DNA of 64,000 nucleotides from Rhizobium herbae (GTDB taxonomy: Bacteria > Pseudomonadota > Alphaproteobacteria > Rhizobiales > Rhizobiaceae): positions 1-64,000 of the forward strand of contig NZ_JAGGJV010000015.1 in NCBI RefSeq assembly GCF_017873135.1, read 5' to 3'. This document shows positions 43,801 to 52,302 of the stretch, piece by piece. The stretch's first letter is position 1, and each line of letters opens with the position of its first letter. The notes under the pieces are model-generated. The model saw only the letters and a program-made list of their open reading frames with translations, was not told the origin of the DNA and did not search any database. The position numbers were made by a program, and so were the translations under genes.

Positions 43801-44178
43801 GACGAAACCGCCGCCGGTCAGGGCCTCCACTTCCGGATCCAAGACATCGCCTCCGCTCTCGCCGATGCTGGTGTCGGCTCGCACGGTCGCACCCGTAGTC
43901 GTAACAATGCGGAATGACATGTCGGTGCCGATGTCCGAGAGTATGACGATGTTTCCATTGCTGAGCTGAGTCACAGCCGAGTCGACGCCGGTGATGACGG
44001 ACGCGCTTCCCGCAATGTCTCCGTCAGCCTCGAAGGTCGTGAGGTCGGTGTGCCCTATATGATCGCCGACGACGGCGATACCGCCGTCGGAAAGGCTGGT
44101 GGCGTCAGCACGCCCCGTAATGGAGAAAGGATCGATGTTTTCGACGAAACTGAATGAAAAGCTTTTGGTGATGGCCAT
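40849..44178 (-). CDS. RTX-type calcium-binding protein with five 97-residue modules (type I secreted)
   Basis: An 1109-residue acidic protein. The first ~430 residues are tandem beta-propeller-like blades (GGFVVAIQDF, GGFAVAWHRN, GGFAIAYEDN). Then a hemolysin-type calcium-binding region contains five tandem 97-residue modules, each with SYETA..., GDTYxSVENLTGSAFDD and nonapeptides of GGxGxDxLxG type (e.g. GGDGDDTLTG). The C-terminus GISNTDFFIA with preceding FATLSPGL is a typical uncleaved type I secretion signal. Start ATG 44178 follows AGGAGTG; the earlier in-frame ATG at 44244 lacks a ribosome site. No type I secretion genes are in this window. It is likely a surface or exopolysaccharide-associated protein. 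Confidence 0.85.
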   Translation of the reverse strand: MAITKSFSFSFVENIDPFSITGRADATSLSDGGIAVVGDHIGHTDLTTFEADGDIAGSASVITGVDSAVTQLSNGNIVILSDIGTDMSFRIVTTTGATVRADTSIGESGGDVLDPEVEALTGGGFVVAIQDFFSGTDNDIDLRIYDSAGNLIMNFAVDSSGANDQNPSVAGLVDGGFAVAWHRNIGSESEMWYAVYNADGTVRKAPALLDTAGTVNRNASVVALDNGGFAIAYEDNGWSGTDIDITLARFDSAGTFVDWDDITQNTSNDTGPSATVLSNGMISIGYTNDTFPDTDTRVTLVDQNTGEALTTSTVGGSLDNESEITIAAMNNGQIGTFHTDSTTGDVVGSIRQATRFSNSDGASDTIVVDSLRDVASGNDGDDTFQGGALDAFTSDSIDGGAGSDRILATGDISLVDTTLTSIEEIEILFPNTATSVTIRADQVGAGLAANLVVDFSLNASPDKFRVEMLTATSVDLSQFQIQDFNPSVGEADRLIILGDNDDELMRGTSVRDELYGTGGNDLLDGGGGGDYLSGGTGSDRVTYTNAAAGVIVDLSSPAGNAGEAAGDTYNSIENLTGSAFDDTLTGTNGTNSMLGGNGDDRMAGLNGSDNLFGNDGNDVLLGGAGADDLSGGAGSDRASYETAAAAVIASLSSPAGNTGDADGDTYNSVENLTGSAFDDTLTGNNGTNSILGGDGDDTLTGLSGDDNLFGNDGNDLLIGGIGADDLAGGAGSDRASYATAVAGIIAALLSPATNTGEAAGDTFTSVENLTGSGFDDKLTGTNSANSIIGGDGDDTIIGLGGDDNLFGQDGNDILNGGAGADALSGGAGTDRASYETAGAGLVANLTSPASNTGDADGDTYSSIENLTGSAFNDSLTGNSGANSIIGGDGNDTIFGLGGNDNLFGQDGNDNLIGGTGADALSGGDGTDRASYQTATSGVIASLTTPASNTGDADGDTYSSIENLTGSAFNDTLTANSADNVLIGGDGNDTLNGRAGSDTITGGNGNDNFLFDTALGASNVDGITDFSFVNDTIRLDNAIFNAIIGVGVLSASQFVANTSGTSADASDRIIYETDTGELYYDSNGTSAGGSLLFATLSPGLGISNTDFFIA

Positions 44179-44293
44179 TTGTAACACTCCTGAACTGATA
44201 TGATCGATCGGAATCGGATTGATTGCGGCAGAACTGCAGAGCAAATGACGGCGTTACGGTAGGCATCGCGAGCGTGGCATCTTAAACTATACA

Positions 44294-44317
44294 CACGACA
44301 AACGCATGCATGTCGTG
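44294..44317. promoter_or_regulatory. Inverted repeat CACGACA...TGTCGTG upstream of the RTX gene
   Basis: CACGACA (44294-44300) and TGTCGTG (44311-44317) form a 7-bp inverted repeat with 10-nt spacer, with CGCATGCATG between. It lies about 120 bp upstream of the minus-strand RTX start and could be an operator. Nothing else in 44179-44726 is recognisable. Confidence 0.4.
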
Positions 44318-44726
44318 GCGCTACTTACCGGATATAGAGCATGACGCGAACACATGGGTGTCAACCGGGTGACATTGGGAGCTTCGAGTATGCCACCTAG
44401 CCCGCAACATCTTTTCCGGATGAGAAAGTGCGCCGCAAGAAAATTATAAACGTGTGTAAGTCCAAACTCAGGGTGCTTTATATCAAAGGTGATAGTCGTC
44501 CGGCAATAGAGATTTTCTAGTTAGAAATTGCGCCGTAACTCGCTCATTCCTTGTCTCTACTTGCATATTGTGCATCAAAGCAGAGGGCACTGTAAATTTA
44601 ACCGACATCGGTCAAAAATGTTGTGCGCGGCTTCCACTTATGCGGTTTGCAGGCGTGCGATTTCGTTCCACATCTGCATGGTTTCGGTTGTCAGTTCGCG
44701 ATGATGGTCTAATGAGGTCTTGTTGC
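44318..44726. other. AT-rich intergenic stretch without a gene
   Basis: About 400 bp of relatively AT-rich DNA between the RTX promoter and the ISL3 fragment. A short minus-strand tail near 44640-44710 reads HHRELTTETMQMWNEIARLQ, which looks coding and could be the end of a transposase, but no start or domain can be assigned. No hairpin or open frame above 60 codons is convincing. Confidence 0.4.
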
Positions 44727-45032
44727 TTAGAATGTTAAAAAGGTTGGCGACGGGTCATGCATTGAAACGAAACGCTGGCGAATTCGGGCTAACTTGAAGG
44801 AGCGCTTGATCAGCGTGGTTCCGAAACCCTGCCGCGTTGGGGCACAGGGCAAATCGGCAATTATCCGAACGTAACGGCTATGAATACGATCCGACATACG
44901 GTTGCATAAAGGACAGGAACGCTGATCGGTGGCTGCCCGCGCTGAAACAGTGATAACCCCGTCGCTCTCGTCGGAACGCTCAACAATCAATCCGGCCGGG
45001 ATCAGGGACGACAGACGAAATTTGGTCGCCAT
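44727..45032 (-). mobile_element. ISL3-family transposase N-terminal fragment
   Basis: A 101-residue fragment with the ISL3 zinc-finger start: SCPLCNRMSDRIHSRYVRII followed by ADLPCA (the CPxC...HSRYxRxxxDLP pattern). The catalytic DDE domain is missing and the frame ends abruptly in unrelated residues (SPTFLTF). The insertion sequence is therefore an internally deleted relic. No terminal inverted repeats were identified. Confidence 0.75.
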
Positions 45033-45335
45033 GGTGCTGAATCCTTTTTGATAGCTGCACCAGTTTCGACCTCGAAATCATCAAATGTGAGTCAGACCCA
45101 ATATTCCACACGATTGACAATCAGTAGCACTATGATCGTTTCCTACCGCAGAACAAGGTAGCCTTGGCAGCGAAAATCCTGAACCAAGTTTGGGAGGCGG
45201 CTTAGTCCTCACATAGGATGGTGGCTCTCGGCGGCCCCGCATCGGTTAAAGCGCCCGCCTGCCGCACCGCACCGGGAAACGACTCTCGCTATTGCGGCAG
45301 GCAGTGCTTTAGATGTTGGTTAACGCGGCCCGCGC

Positions 45336-45659
45336 TTAAATTTCGAACTGTGTGAGTAAAGGCAATGCCGGCGCCGTGCTGCTATCAGCTGGTGGCATTT
45401 TAGGCTTGCGGGGGGCGGGCTTACCTTTCTTGGCTTTCGGCGGCGGGCTGTCGAGCGCCGCCAGTTCGAGTTGCTCGACGCCCGTTAACAAGGTCTCGAC
45501 AGCCGGCTGCGGTATTTCGGTTTTCGGAGATGTAGGTGCCGACACCGTCGCAGCCTGCACCGGTGGCACGACAAAGGTACGTGGTTTCGGGCTCGGGGAT
45601 TTTGGGACTGCCCGTGGCTGTGGTACGTCGGGTTCAATATAGCGGGAATAGCGAATCAT
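45336..45659 (-). CDS. Proline-rich hypothetical protein
   Basis: A 107-residue low-complexity protein rich in Pro, Ala and Lys (SPSPKPRTFVVPPVQAATVS and SPPPKAKKGKPAPRKPKMPP). ATG 45659 is preferred because GGAGACTCACTGCCG precedes it; an upstream ATG at 45698 adds 13 residues. No family is recognised; such sequences are often unstructured. The overlapping plus-strand frame (45352-45642) is Gly/Ala-rich and less plausible. The gap to the ISL3 relic (45033-45335) holds a 9-bp stem pair GCCTGCCGC/GCGGCAGGC only. Confidence 0.4.
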   Translation of the reverse strand: MIRYSRYIEPDVPQPRAVPKSPSPKPRTFVVPPVQAATVSAPTSPKTEIPQPAVETLLTGVEQLELAALDSPPPKAKKGKPAPRKPKMPPADSSTAPALPLLTQFEI

Positions 45660-45781
45660 CGGCAGTGAGTCTCCATACTGTTCTCTATTAGTTCTCATTT
45701 GAAGAGGAATGTGTCAAAGCAAGAGATGCATCTCATCAGCGGGCCGCTAACCCTTTGAGTTAGGATGGAAGGTCAGACATC

Positions 45782-45898
45782 ATGCGGCCTGGCCGATATC
45801 CAATCGCCATTGGCACCATCGTTTCGAAATTTTTCGATGCTGCCGCCCCCGGCATCGTGGTCGATCTGTTCAGCCGTCTCGGCAAAAACTGCACCTGA
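45782..45898 (+). CDS. Short plus-strand frame (38 aa), doubtful
   Basis: ATG 45782 to TGA 45896-45898 encodes MRPGRYPIAIGTIVSKFFDA then AAPGIVVDLFSRLGKN, which has coding-like composition but no family match and no clear ribosome site. It is mentioned because it is the only coding-like piece in the gap between the proline-rich gene and the large regulator. It may be a gene remnant. Confidence 0.25.
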   Translation: MRPGRYPIAIGTIVSKFFDAAAPGIVVDLFSRLGKNCT

Positions 45899-45993
45899 AT
45901 AATGCCGGTAGCCCACAGACCAGCGCCAGGAGTGGTTCGAAAGCCAACTCGACCTCCATCCTGAGGTATCTTTCGACGGCGGAACGACTCGAA

Positions 45994-48843
45994 TTATGCC
46001 AATTCGTCTAACAGTGTCTTGGCCCGTTTGACTCTCGGCGCAAAGAAGCCCTCGCTAAGACGATCATATACGGGCGCCAGGACCTCAACCGCCTCGTCGT
46101 GTTTTTGCACACGTCGCAATCGCTCAGCCAAGGACACAGCTGCAGATAGTTCCCAGTAAACGGCTTGCTGCGCACTAGCTTGCCCCATCGATTGGCGCAG
46201 GAGACTCTCGATCAACGCCGGATCATCGGAACCACGCAGGACGAGAAGTTCAGCTTCTACCCTGAGGATTTCAGGCACGAACCAGCGGTAGTCTGTCTCG
46301 ACCGCAAAGCGCAGCGCCTTACCGATTTCCTCAAGGCTCTCGTCGACCCGACCGATCGCTCCTAATGCGGCGGCAAGCTCCGTCAAAAAAAAGGGATAGA
46401 ACAGAAGATAAGTTGCTTGTTGCATTTCAGCGAGGCCGGCGCGAAGAGGAGCGATCCCTGCTTCAGGGTTGTCACCCCTCGCCGCCAGACTGCCCTTGAC
46501 GCAGAGGCCAACTGCGTGGAACGGGCGCAACCCGTGTTTGTACGCGAGATGTACGAGTTCCTCGCCAAAGGATCTTGCCTTGTCGAACTCGCCAAGGCTC
46601 AACGCGACGAAGCCGGCCGCCCACGCAAGAGCCACGCACACTACGAACGGTTGATTTGTTTCGCGTGCCTCTTCGATCGCCCGGCCTGCCGTTCGGGAGG
46701 CTGTATCCAGAAAACCTTGCGACAGCAGATTGACCGTGTTGTGCGCCTTTGCCGACGTTCGCACATCGGCGCCCAGTCGCATCATATCGCGCCGCCGCCT
46801 TGCGCAGGGATATTGGTCAATCGCCCACTGCAACTGCTCATTTGCCTCGGCGTGCGATGCCAAATACGTTTGCGGTATTCCCACCAACCAAGCGGCAGTT
46901 GATCGAGATTGGAGGTCACGCCCTCTGGCAACTTCTTCATACTCCCGAGCAAAAGCGAGCGCATCCTTCAACGCCATGGAGCGAGCGGAAAAGAGCCAAA
47001 GGCCGCAGGTTGCGCGCTGCTGGTAGTCGAAATCCTGAAAGGTATGTGCGAGCGCCAGCCCACCCGTAAGCATCTGCCGCGCGCGCGGGCTCATCCCCTG
47101 AGTATAGATCAGAGCGTAGCCGAGGCTGCATCGCAAAACCATTTCCGTGCGGGTTCCAGTGGCGTCGCCGATTTGTCCGAGCGCCTTTTCGGCCCACTCG
47201 CCTGCCTCAGCGACCAGTGACACGGCAACCCAGAAATCGCTTGCAGTAGCTGCAAGCGCGACTCCGAGAGTAGCGTCTGTACCAGACGACAACGCCCAAT
47301 TCAGTGCCGCACGAAGATTGCCAATCTCGCGGCGATACTCTTCGAGATCATCGATTGGCGGGTCGATCTCACTCTCCGGCGCGAACGGTGAGAACAAAAT
47401 CAAGCAGAACTCCACGAGGTGGCGCATGGCCCTCCCATGTTCATCCGCATCCGCCAGCTTCTCAAGCGAGTACACTCGAACTGATTCCAGTAGTCGCCAC
47501 CGTCGTGCCACCTCCGATCCGTCCAGCACCACCAGCGACTTGGAAACCAGGCTGGAAATACCGAGTGCGACACTCGTTTCCAGGTCATCTACCACCGCCG
47601 CGGCCGCCTCGATCGTAAATCCCGCTGGGAAGATCGAAAGATGCCGAAGAAGCCGCCGTTCTGTCTCGGGCAGTAGGTCGTAACTCCAATCCAGCGTCGC
47701 GCGTAGCGTCTGATGCCGCGGCAGGGCGGTGCGACGTCCGCCGGTAAGCAACGCAAAGCGATCATCGAGACGCCCTGCAACCTGCTGGATACCAAGCGTT
47801 GCTGCCCGAGCAGCAGCGAATTCTATGGCGAGTGGAATGCCGTCGAGTTGACGGCAGATCGAAGCAATCGCCGGAAGTTTATCATCCTGCGGTTCAAAAT
47901 CTGCCCTCAGTGAATGCGTCCGCGCGACGAACAATTGGACGGCGCTGTGCTCCAAGGCATCCTGCGAGCCCTCCAGATCCTGTGCCGGCACCTCTAGTGA
48001 CGGCACAGGATAAGCATACTCGCCATCGATGCGAAGGAGTTCCCGGCTGGTCGCCAGCACGCAGACATCCGGACACACGTGAACGATGTTTTCGGTAAGC
48101 GCCGCTGCAGCCTCGATGACGTGCTCGCAATTGTCGAGGATCAGCAGGGCCCTTCTGCCGCCGATCGCCCTCGCCACCAATTCCGGCGACAGCTTCTCGC
48201 CGTGTATTCGCAGACTAAGGACATGAGCGACTGTCGAAGAAACCAGATCGGGATCTGATAACGACACCAGCTCAATGAACAAGACATCACCCTGGAAGGT
48301 TGGAAACACCCTGCGGCCAACTTCAGATGCCAGCACTGTCTTTCCAATGCCGCCCGGGCCTGTCAGTGTCACCACACGATAGGCCGAGACAAGCTCGCTG
48401 AGTTGCTCGACTGCGGTCTCGCGCCCGACGAGCGGCGAGGCAGCCATCGGAATATTGGTCCTGAATGCAACCGCTGTAGACTGCGCCTGCTCGTGCAGAT
48501 GGGGCTGCTCGGTAAAATTTTCTGGCCGGGCTGTCCAGTCGCCGAGCAGGCGGTAGCCGCGGCCGGCGATTGTCTTGAGGATATTTTTATCCTCGCCGAG
48601 TACCTTCCGGATCGCTGAAATATGGACCTGAATCGTGTTGTCCTCGACGACGAGACCGGGCCACACCCGCTTCATCAGATCGTCCTTCGTCACCAGTTCG
48701 CCGGGCGAATCCAACAGCGTCTCGATAATCTCGAAGGCACGGCTGCCGATCGGTACCACCGAGCCAAGCGCACGCAACTCCCGACGCGCGAGATCGATCT
48801 CCCAACCGCGGAACTCAAACACGCGTAGCTCGATCTGTCCCAC
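45994..48843 (-). CDS. Large winged-helix/NB-ARC-like ATPase/TPR transcriptional regulator
   Basis: A 949-residue protein in three parts. Residues about 1-100 are an OmpR/CadC-type winged helix (FEIIETLLDSPGELVTKDDL, then DNTIQVHISAIRKVLGEDKN). Residues about 135-430 form a STAND/NB-ARC-like ATPase with Walker A GPGGIGKT (about 160-167), Walker B RALLILDNCEHVIEAAAALT and VLATSRELLRIDGEYAYPVP. The rest is helical TPR-like repeats (ALGQIGDATGTR, LFYPFFLTELAAALGAIGRV). These AfsR/MalT-like regulators bind a ligand, use ATP and activate transcription. It diverges from the eight-gene enzyme operon starting at 49115, which it probably controls. Confidence 0.9.
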   Translation of the reverse strand: MGQIELRVFEFRGWEIDLARRELRALGSVVPIGSRAFEIIETLLDSPGELVTKDDLMKRVWPGLVVEDNTIQVHISAIRKVLGEDKNILKTIAGRGYRLLGDWTARPENFTEQPHLHEQAQSTAVAFRTNIPMAASPLVGRETAVEQLSELVSAYRVVTLTGPGGIGKTVLASEVGRRVFPTFQGDVLFIELVSLSDPDLVSSTVAHVLSLRIHGEKLSPELVARAIGGRRALLILDNCEHVIEAAAALTENIVHVCPDVCVLATSRELLRIDGEYAYPVPSLEVPAQDLEGSQDALEHSAVQLFVARTHSLRADFEPQDDKLPAIASICRQLDGIPLAIEFAAARAATLGIQQVAGRLDDRFALLTGGRRTALPRHQTLRATLDWSYDLLPETERRLLRHLSIFPAGFTIEAAAAVVDDLETSVALGISSLVSKSLVVLDGSEVARRWRLLESVRVYSLEKLADADEHGRAMRHLVEFCLILFSPFAPESEIDPPIDDLEEYRREIGNLRAALNWALSSGTDATLGVALAATASDFWVAVSLVAEAGEWAEKALGQIGDATGTRTEMVLRCSLGYALIYTQGMSPRARQMLTGGLALAHTFQDFDYQQRATCGLWLFSARSMALKDALAFAREYEEVARGRDLQSRSTAAWLVGIPQTYLASHAEANEQLQWAIDQYPCARRRRDMMRLGADVRTSAKAHNTVNLLSQGFLDTASRTAGRAIEEARETNQPFVVCVALAWAAGFVALSLGEFDKARSFGEELVHLAYKHGLRPFHAVGLCVKGSLAARGDNPEAGIAPLRAGLAEMQQATYLLFYPFFLTELAAALGAIGRVDESLEEIGKALRFAVETDYRWFVPEILRVEAELLVLRGSDDPALIESLLRQSMGQASAQQAVYWELSAAVSLAERLRRVQKHDEAVEVLAPVYDRLSEGFFAPRVKRAKTLLDELA

Positions 48844-49114
48844 GGCGATAACGTCTCAGTTGTTCTGACTGGAAATTTATAATTTAGGACTCACGCACAC
48901 GCAATGGCCGCTTCTCCATCGAGCGCATTGAACGGTATCCGCCCCTTAGGCAAGCGATCAGATGGCTTCAGGATATTTCAGGTTTGCTCACAGAGCTTAA
49001 GTGGCGCCCCAATTGGACTGCGCCTACCATCTGTTCATTGGGAAAGCGGCCGCCGGCCATCGAAAATTCCAACGGAACTGCCTGAGAGTTGGCGGTTCAA
49101 TACAGGAGGACGAC

Positions 49115-50209
49115 ATGTCATCAGTATCGCTTTCACCTCTACCGCACGGGCGACTACCGAAGGCGCCGCTCGGTGCCGCGGCCGTAGAGAAGAGTGTTCC
49201 GACGCAGCGAAACTTTATTGGGGCAAATAAGCCCAGTGCTGTCTCGGCGGGAATTCTTGCCGTCGCAATCATGAGTGCCAGTGCGGCCCCGGCGGCCGGC
49301 GCGGATTCGCACGCTACCGCACCCACTCAAATTGCTACAACCCAAGTGACGGCAAAAACTTCGCCACAAAGCGCAACGTCATCCGCAAATCAGGTTCTTG
49401 TGGAGCGCCGCACGCCTTCCTACTGGCGCGTAACATTCAACAATCCGCCATTCAACATTTTCGGCCCGGAAACCATCCCGCAGCTTAATACTGTGGTCAC
49501 CGCGATCGAAAATGATCCGAACCTCAAGGTCGTCGTATTCGACAGCGCGGTTCCTGGGTTTTTTCTCACCCACTATGATTTCGTTCCTCCGCTCACAGAT
49601 TCCACGGGCCTGCCATCCGGGCCGACTGGTCTTCATCCTCTGCCCGACATGCTGGTTCGGTTGTCTCGCGCACCGGTCGTGTCGATCAGTCTGATCCGTG
49701 GAAGAGCGACCGGTGTCGGGAGCGAACTTGCGCTGGCAAGCGACATGCGTTTCGCAAGCCGCGAAAAGGCCATCCTATCTCAGTGGGAAGTCGGCGCGGC
49801 GCTCGTGCCGGGTGGCGGACCGATGGCAAGGCTTCCAAGATTGATGGGCCGCGGGCGGGCACTCGAAATTCTGCTCGGCGCCGACGACATCGACGGCGAT
49901 TTGGCCGAGAGATATGGCTACGTCAATCGCTCGCTGCCGGACGATCAGCTTGACGGGTTCGTGAATGCGCTCGCCATGCGCATCTCGAACTTTGACGGCA
50001 ACGCGATTGCCGACACCAAGCGGCTGGTCGATTTCGCAAGCCTTCCCAGTGATCCGGAGATCGCCGCCGGATGGGATGCATTCATAACATCCGTTCAACG
50101 TCCTGAGGCGCAAGCCAAAATCACCCAACTTATGAAACTGGGTCTGCAAACCAACGGCGAGATCGAACGCAAACTTGGTCATTACACCGAGACCCTCACA
50201 CAGGACTAA
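49115..50209 (+). CDS. Enoyl-CoA hydratase/isomerase (crotonase) superfamily protein with export-like N-terminus
   Basis: A 364-residue protein. The crotonase core starts near residue 93 (VLVERRTPSYWRVTFNNPPF); the oxyanion-hole region is LKVVVFDSAVPGFFLTHYDF and the family block is ATGVGSELALASDMRFASRE. Residues 1-80 are extra: after a Ser/Pro-rich start there is a hydrophobic, Ala-rich segment (AVSAGILAVAIMSASAAPAA) resembling a signal peptide with a late start. ATG 49115 follows TACAGGAGGACGAC, a very strong ribosome site. Export of a CoA-type fold protein would be unusual, so the reaction may not involve CoA. It is the first gene of the operon. Confidence 0.8.
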   Translation: MSSVSLSPLPHGRLPKAPLGAAAVEKSVPTQRNFIGANKPSAVSAGILAVAIMSASAAPAAGADSHATAPTQIATTQVTAKTSPQSATSSANQVLVERRTPSYWRVTFNNPPFNIFGPETIPQLNTVVTAIENDPNLKVVVFDSAVPGFFLTHYDFVPPLTDSTGLPSGPTGLHPLPDMLVRLSRAPVVSISLIRGRATGVGSELALASDMRFASREKAILSQWEVGAALVPGGGPMARLPRLMGRGRALEILLGADDIDGDLAERYGYVNRSLPDDQLDGFVNALAMRISNFDGNAIADTKRLVDFASLPSDPEIAAGWDAFITSVQRPEAQAKITQLMKLGLQTNGEIERKLGHYTETLTQD

Positions 50210-50292
50210 TTCTCGCATCCTCGATCAAATCAATCGATGCGATCTGAATTAGCGCGCCTTCGACGCGCGCACATCAAACAGGAGAAGCCCCA

Positions 50293-51099
50293 ATGAAGAC
50301 CTCCAAAAACGGTATCGCTGTGATCACCGGCGCATCCGCCGGTATTGGAGCGATCTATGCCGATCGCCTGGCGCGTCGCGGCTACGACCTCATCCTAGTG
50401 GCACGCAACCAAAGCGCGTTGGACGATGTGGCCCACCGCCTGATCAGCGCAACGGGCCGTAACGTGCAAACCGTCGCGGCCGACCTCAACAACAAGATGG
50501 ATCTCAAGCGAATCGAGACCCTGTTGTCCACCAATCCCGCCATCACCATGCTGGTCAACAACGCCGGCGTCGGCGCTCTGGTATCGCTGCTTGAATCAAA
50601 CGTCGATGAGATGGAGGCGATGATCGCCTTGAACGTCATCGCGCTCACACGGCTTACATACGCTGTTGTTCCGGCTTTCGTGGCTAGTGGACGTGGCACA
50701 ATTATCAACATTTCCTCGGCCGTCGCCATCGCGCCGGAGATTTTAAACGGCGTCTATGGCGGTACCAAGTCCTTTGTGCTGGCGTTCAGCCAATCACTTC
50801 ACAAGGAGCTTTCCGACAGGAACGTCCGTATCCAAACCGTGCTACCCGGTGCCACCGCGACCAATTTCTGGGCCGCGGCCGGCGGCTCCGTTGAGCAACT
50901 GCCCAGCAAGATGGTCATGCAATCGGATGACCTCGTCGATGCAGCACTTGCCGGCTTGGACCAGGGTGAGCTGGTCACGATTCCATCGCTACCGGATGGG
51001 GCGGATTGGGACGCATACGAAGCGGCAAGGCAGAGATTGATCCCGAGCCTTTCCCTTAGCACCCCACCGGCTCGTTACCGCACCCCGGCCACCGTTTAG
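50293..51099 (+). CDS. Short-chain dehydrogenase/reductase, NAD(P)-dependent
   Basis: A 268-residue classical SDR. The cofactor loop TGASAGIGAIYADRL lies at residues 13-27, NNAGVGAL near 93, and the catalytic Ser and Tyr-x-x-x-Lys are in ISSAVAIAPEILNGVYGGTK (Tyr 156 region). It has no signal peptide and is cytosolic. Ribosome site ACAGGAGAAGCCCCA precedes the ATG, 83 bp after the crotonase stop, so it is the second gene of the operon. Substrate unknown. Confidence 0.9.
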   Translation: MKTSKNGIAVITGASAGIGAIYADRLARRGYDLILVARNQSALDDVAHRLISATGRNVQTVAADLNNKMDLKRIETLLSTNPAITMLVNNAGVGALVSLLESNVDEMEAMIALNVIALTRLTYAVVPAFVASGRGTIINISSAVAIAPEILNGVYGGTKSFVLAFSQSLHKELSDRNVRIQTVLPGATATNFWAAAGGSVEQLPSKMVMQSDDLVDAALAGLDQGELVTIPSLPDGADWDAYEAARQRLIPSLSLSTPPARYRTPATV

Positions 51100-51143
51100 T
51101 GCCGATCCACAGCAACCAACCCAACATCAGAAGGGAAACGACA

Positions 51144-51815
51144 ATGCCACAGATGGACCGTCAGCAAGAGAAAATATCCGAAACGGCAATCCGGACCGTG
51201 ATCGCGCGACCTCTCGACATGAAGCTTGAGGTTGCCACCATCCCGGTTTCGGATGTGGAACGCGCCAAGACCTTCTACACGGGCCTTGGCTGGAGACTGG
51301 ATGCCGATTTCACCGTCGGAGATTCGTTCAGGGTCGTACAGGTCACTCCCTCCGGCTCACCCAGTTCCGTGCACTTTGGAACGAACGCTACATCAGCTGA
51401 ACCCGGTTCAGCTCAGGGCCTTTTCCTTATCGTCTCGGACATCGAGGCGACCCGTGCCGAGCTTATCGTCCGCGGCGTTGCTGTAAGCGACGTGTTTCAC
51501 CGTACAGGTCCGGGAAAGCCTGCGATCAACGGCCTGGATCCGCAGCGGCGCAGCTATGGTTCGTTCGCCACATTCAGTGACCCGGACGGCAACTCCTGGC
51601 TCCTGCAGGAGGTGACCGACAGGCTGCCAGGACGCGTAGACACGGACATAACGACGTTCACTTCATCGATCGAGCTTGCGGCCGCGCTTCGACGCGCCGC
51701 CTCCGCACACGGTGAACACGAAAAGCGGAATGGTGATCAACACGATGCAAACTGGCCAGACTGGTATGCCACTTACATCGTGGCGGAACGGGCCGGCCAG
51801 CCCCTGCCGCTCTGA
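51144..51815 (+). CDS. VOC superfamily (glyoxalase/dioxygenase-like) protein
   Basis: A 223-residue protein with one clear VOC beta-alpha-beta-beta-beta repeat: KLEVATIPVSDVERAKTFYT GLGW near residues 28-52 and SYGSFATFSDPDGNSWLLQE near 130-150. His/Glu metal ligands are not obvious in every expected place, so it may be a metal-free binding protein. The C-terminal ~70 residues hold a helical segment with WPDWYATYIVAERAGQPLPL. ATG 51144 is chosen because GAAGGGAAACGACA precedes it and the family start follows; ATG 51099 overlaps the SDR stop. Third gene of the operon. Confidence 0.8.
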   Translation: MPQMDRQQEKISETAIRTVIARPLDMKLEVATIPVSDVERAKTFYTGLGWRLDADFTVGDSFRVVQVTPSGSPSSVHFGTNATSAEPGSAQGLFLIVSDIEATRAELIVRGVAVSDVFHRTGPGKPAINGLDPQRRSYGSFATFSDPDGNSWLLQEVTDRLPGRVDTDITTFTSSIELAAALRRAASAHGEHEKRNGDQHDANWPDWYATYIVAERAGQPLPL

Positions 51816-51884
51816 GACAGAGCTTGGGCAACCCGCCCTCGCCGCCCTATCGGCAACATCTGAAACCTAAAAAGGTAGAAACAA

Positions 51885-52280
51885 ATGAACACTCACATGA
51901 TCATCATCTCAGCCATTGCGCTGTCCATCATGCCGTTTTCGACGGTCCAGGCCCAGCAATTGCAGGTGCAGCGAACCGATCTCATCAAAAGCGACATCAG
52001 CGTCTCCGGAAAGGAAGTTGTCCAGGTCAGGGTCGACTTCGCGCCAGGCGTCTTCGCGGTCAGCCATAGGCATCCCGGAGAAGAAGTCGCGTATGTGATC
52101 GAGGGTATGCTTGAGTACGAGCTCGAGGGGCAAAAGCCCGTCACGCTCAGAGCAGGCCAGTCGCTCTTCATTCCTGCTGGAACACCGCATTCCGCCAGGA
52201 ACGTCGGTGACGCCAAGGCTTCGGAACTTGCCACCTACATCGTCAGCAAGGGCGTCGCCCTCGTCGAACTGGTCAAATAG
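51885..52280 (+). CDS. Exported cupin-domain protein
   Basis: A 131-residue small cupin with a Sec-type signal peptide (MNTHMIIISAIALSIMPFST, cleaved about residue 23 before QQLQVQ). The double-stranded beta-helix motifs are SHRHPGEEVAYVIEGMLEYE (HxH-like metal site plus Glu) and AGQSLFIPAGTPHSARN. It is likely a periplasmic metal-binding protein, perhaps an isomerase or quercetinase-like dioxygenase. It follows the VOC gene by about 70 bp in the operon. Confidence 0.85.
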   Translation: MNTHMIIISAIALSIMPFSTVQAQQLQVQRTDLIKSDISVSGKEVVQVRVDFAPGVFAVSHRHPGEEVAYVIEGMLEYELEGQKPVTLRAGQSLFIPAGTPHSARNVGDAKASELATYIVSKGVALVELVK

Positions 52281-52302
52281 GCCCCAACCAAGGAAGGCAG
52301 TC

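Noticed and set aside
45251-45302. 9-bp stem GCCTGCCGC/GCGGCAGGC as a terminator or RNA gene
   Set aside because: The loop is 28 nt, no T-run follows and no adjacent gene end explains it; chance in GC-rich DNA is likely.
45352-45642. 96-codon plus-strand Gly/Ala-rich frame
   Set aside because: Antisense to the proline-rich frame, which has the better ribosome site; mirror codons of Pro/Ala give Gly/Ala-rich sequence.
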